In this document: piece by piece, positions 5,555 to 6,262 of the stretch
Position numbering within the stretch: position 1 is the stretch's first letter
How the letters are laid out: each line of letters begins with the position of its first letter
Assembly: GCA_023422975.1 (NCBI GenBank)
Contig: JAFAGF010000225.1
Coordinates: forward strand, 1-6,262
Direction: 5' to 3'
DNA: 6,262 nt
Origin: Pseudomonadota bacterium
Lineage (GTDB): Bacteria > Pseudomonadota > Gammaproteobacteria > Burkholderiales > Burkholderiaceae_C
The notes under the pieces: model-generated
The model's database searches: none
Seen by the model: only the letters and a program-made list of their open reading frames with translations
Told to the model about the DNA's origin: nothing
Made by a program: the position numbers and the translations under genes

Positions 5555-6262
5555 TTACAGGCTCAGCTCCAGTGCCAGCAGCTCTTCCACGGTCTGGCGG
5601 CGGCGAATCAGTTGCACTTGCTCACCGTCCACCAGCACTTCTGCGGCCAAGGGGCGGGTGTTGTAGTTGCTGGACATGGACGCGCCGTACGCGCCGGTGT
5701 CGTGAATCACCAGCAGGTCGCCCACTTGGGCATCGCCCAAGCTGCGGGGCAGCACCACGCCGCCGTCGCCTTGGGTGAACACGTCGCCCGATTCGCACAG
5801 CGGGCCAGCGACCACGCTGTCGCGGGTGGCAGGCAGCACGCCCACGCCGCGGCGCTGAATGTGCATGCCGTGGTAGCTGCCGTACATGCTGGGGCGCATC
5901 AGCTCGTTAAAACCGGTGTCGACCAGCACAAAATGGTTGTTGCCCGCGCCCTTGGTGGCACGCACGGTGCCCAAGAGCACGCCGGACTCGGCTACCAGGA
6001 AGCGGCCGGGCTCCAGCTCCAAGCCCAGCTTGTGACCGACGATGGCTTCGGCTTGCTTGCGTGCTTCGTTCCACAGACCGAAGTAGTGCTCGGTGTCGAT
6101 GCGGGCATCGCCATCCTTGTAGGGAATCGATAGGCCGCCGCCCGCCGAGATGGCCAGCAGGTCGTGACCGTGGTCTTTGGTGCGCTTGACCAGTGCGACC
6201 ATGGCACCGCAGACCTCTTGCAGGTGGGAGTAGTCCACGCCCGAGCCAATGTGCATGTGCAG
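5555..6262 (-). CDS. lysA: Diaminopimelate decarboxylase, C-terminal part (5' end outside window)
   Basis: The frame is open to the window edge and ends with TAA at 5557-5555. The 235 visible residues are the C-terminal half or more of a roughly 420-residue enzyme. LysA is a PLP-dependent fold-III decarboxylase that converts meso-diaminopimelate to L-lysine and CO2 in the cytoplasm. Visible motifs, numbered from the methionine at 6256: HIGSG (2-6); the PLP-phosphate glycine loop AGGGLSIPY (38-46); LELEPGRFLVAESG (79-92), with the Glu-Pro-Gly-Arg cofactor/substrate motif; GPLCESGD (151-158), carrying the conserved active-site cysteine of the partner subunit; and DTGAYGASMSSNYNTRP (186-202), closing the substrate site. 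The N-terminal barrel with the PLP-binding lysine is upstream of the window. No internal ATG is a plausible start. A strong terminator ends the unit, so lysA is the last gene of its transcript. Confidence 0.97.
   Translation of the reverse strand: MHMHIGSGVDYSHLQEVCGAMVALVKRTKDHGHDLLAISAGGGLSIPYKDGDARIDTEHYFGLWNEARKQAEAIVGHKLGLELEPGRFLVAESGVLLGTVRATKGAGNNHFVLVDTGFNELMRPSMYGSYHGMHIQRRGVGVLPATRDSVVAGPLCESGDVFTQGDGGVVLPRSLGDAQVGDLLVIHDTGAYGASMSSNYNTRPLAAEVLVDGEQVQLIRRRQTVEELLALELSL

Noticed and set aside
5531..6133. 200-codon + strand frame opposite lysA
   Set aside because: lysA motifs on the other strand are unambiguous. This frame also starts next to the lysA terminator and has no family features.
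1..6262. Mobile element, phage, CRISPR, toxin-antitoxin or biosynthetic cluster
   Set aside because: All coding space is accounted for by six recognisable conserved genes. No transposase, integrase, repeat-spacer pattern or tRNA was seen.

Overview
The window is ordinary, gene-dense, GC-rich chromosomal DNA from a betaproteobacterium, most likely family Comamonadaceae (Acidovorax/Comamonas/Simplicispira-like). The grounds are the gene order grxC-secB-gpsA, the protein flavour of LysA and GpsA, and short dispersed motifs of the AAGCGCTAG-NN-GCTAT type, which I recall from intergenic regions of that family (recall, not a search). No insertion sequence, phage gene, CRISPR array, tRNA or rRNA is visible. 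No stretch longer than about 205 bases lacks a gene.

Region 1 (1-1915, + strand) is housekeeping: the C-terminal part of glutaredoxin 3 (grxC, cut by the window edge), the export chaperone gene secB, and gpsA for glycerol-3-phosphate dehydrogenase. A strong intrinsic terminator follows grxC and another follows secB. Each is only 34-45 bases ahead of the next start codon, so the three genes are neighbours rather than a plain operon. A palindromic, MITE-like segment (1906-2001) begins in the gpsA stop region and runs up to the terminator of the opposing gene.

Region 2 (2001-5400, - strand) is an iron-uptake module. An AraC/PchR-like regulator lies upstream of a TonB-dependent outer-membrane receptor of the catecholate-siderophore type (CirA/FepA/IrgA-like), in the same direction. 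Both genes have a plausible Fur box in front of them. The gap between them also holds a perfect 14-bp inverted repeat next to the Fur box, which is the most unusual structure in the window. The expected logic is Fur repression by iron, plus regulator-mediated induction when the cognate siderophore is present. A clean terminator follows the receptor.

Region 3 (5495-6262, - strand) holds the C-terminal part of lysA (diaminopimelate decarboxylase, last step of lysine synthesis). It ends in a UUCG-capped intrinsic terminator, and its 5' end lies beyond the window.

I do not see an undescribed multigene system here. The findings worth checking are regulatory: the operator or leader of the receptor gene, the terminator-then-start layout upstream, and the repeat motifs around gpsA.
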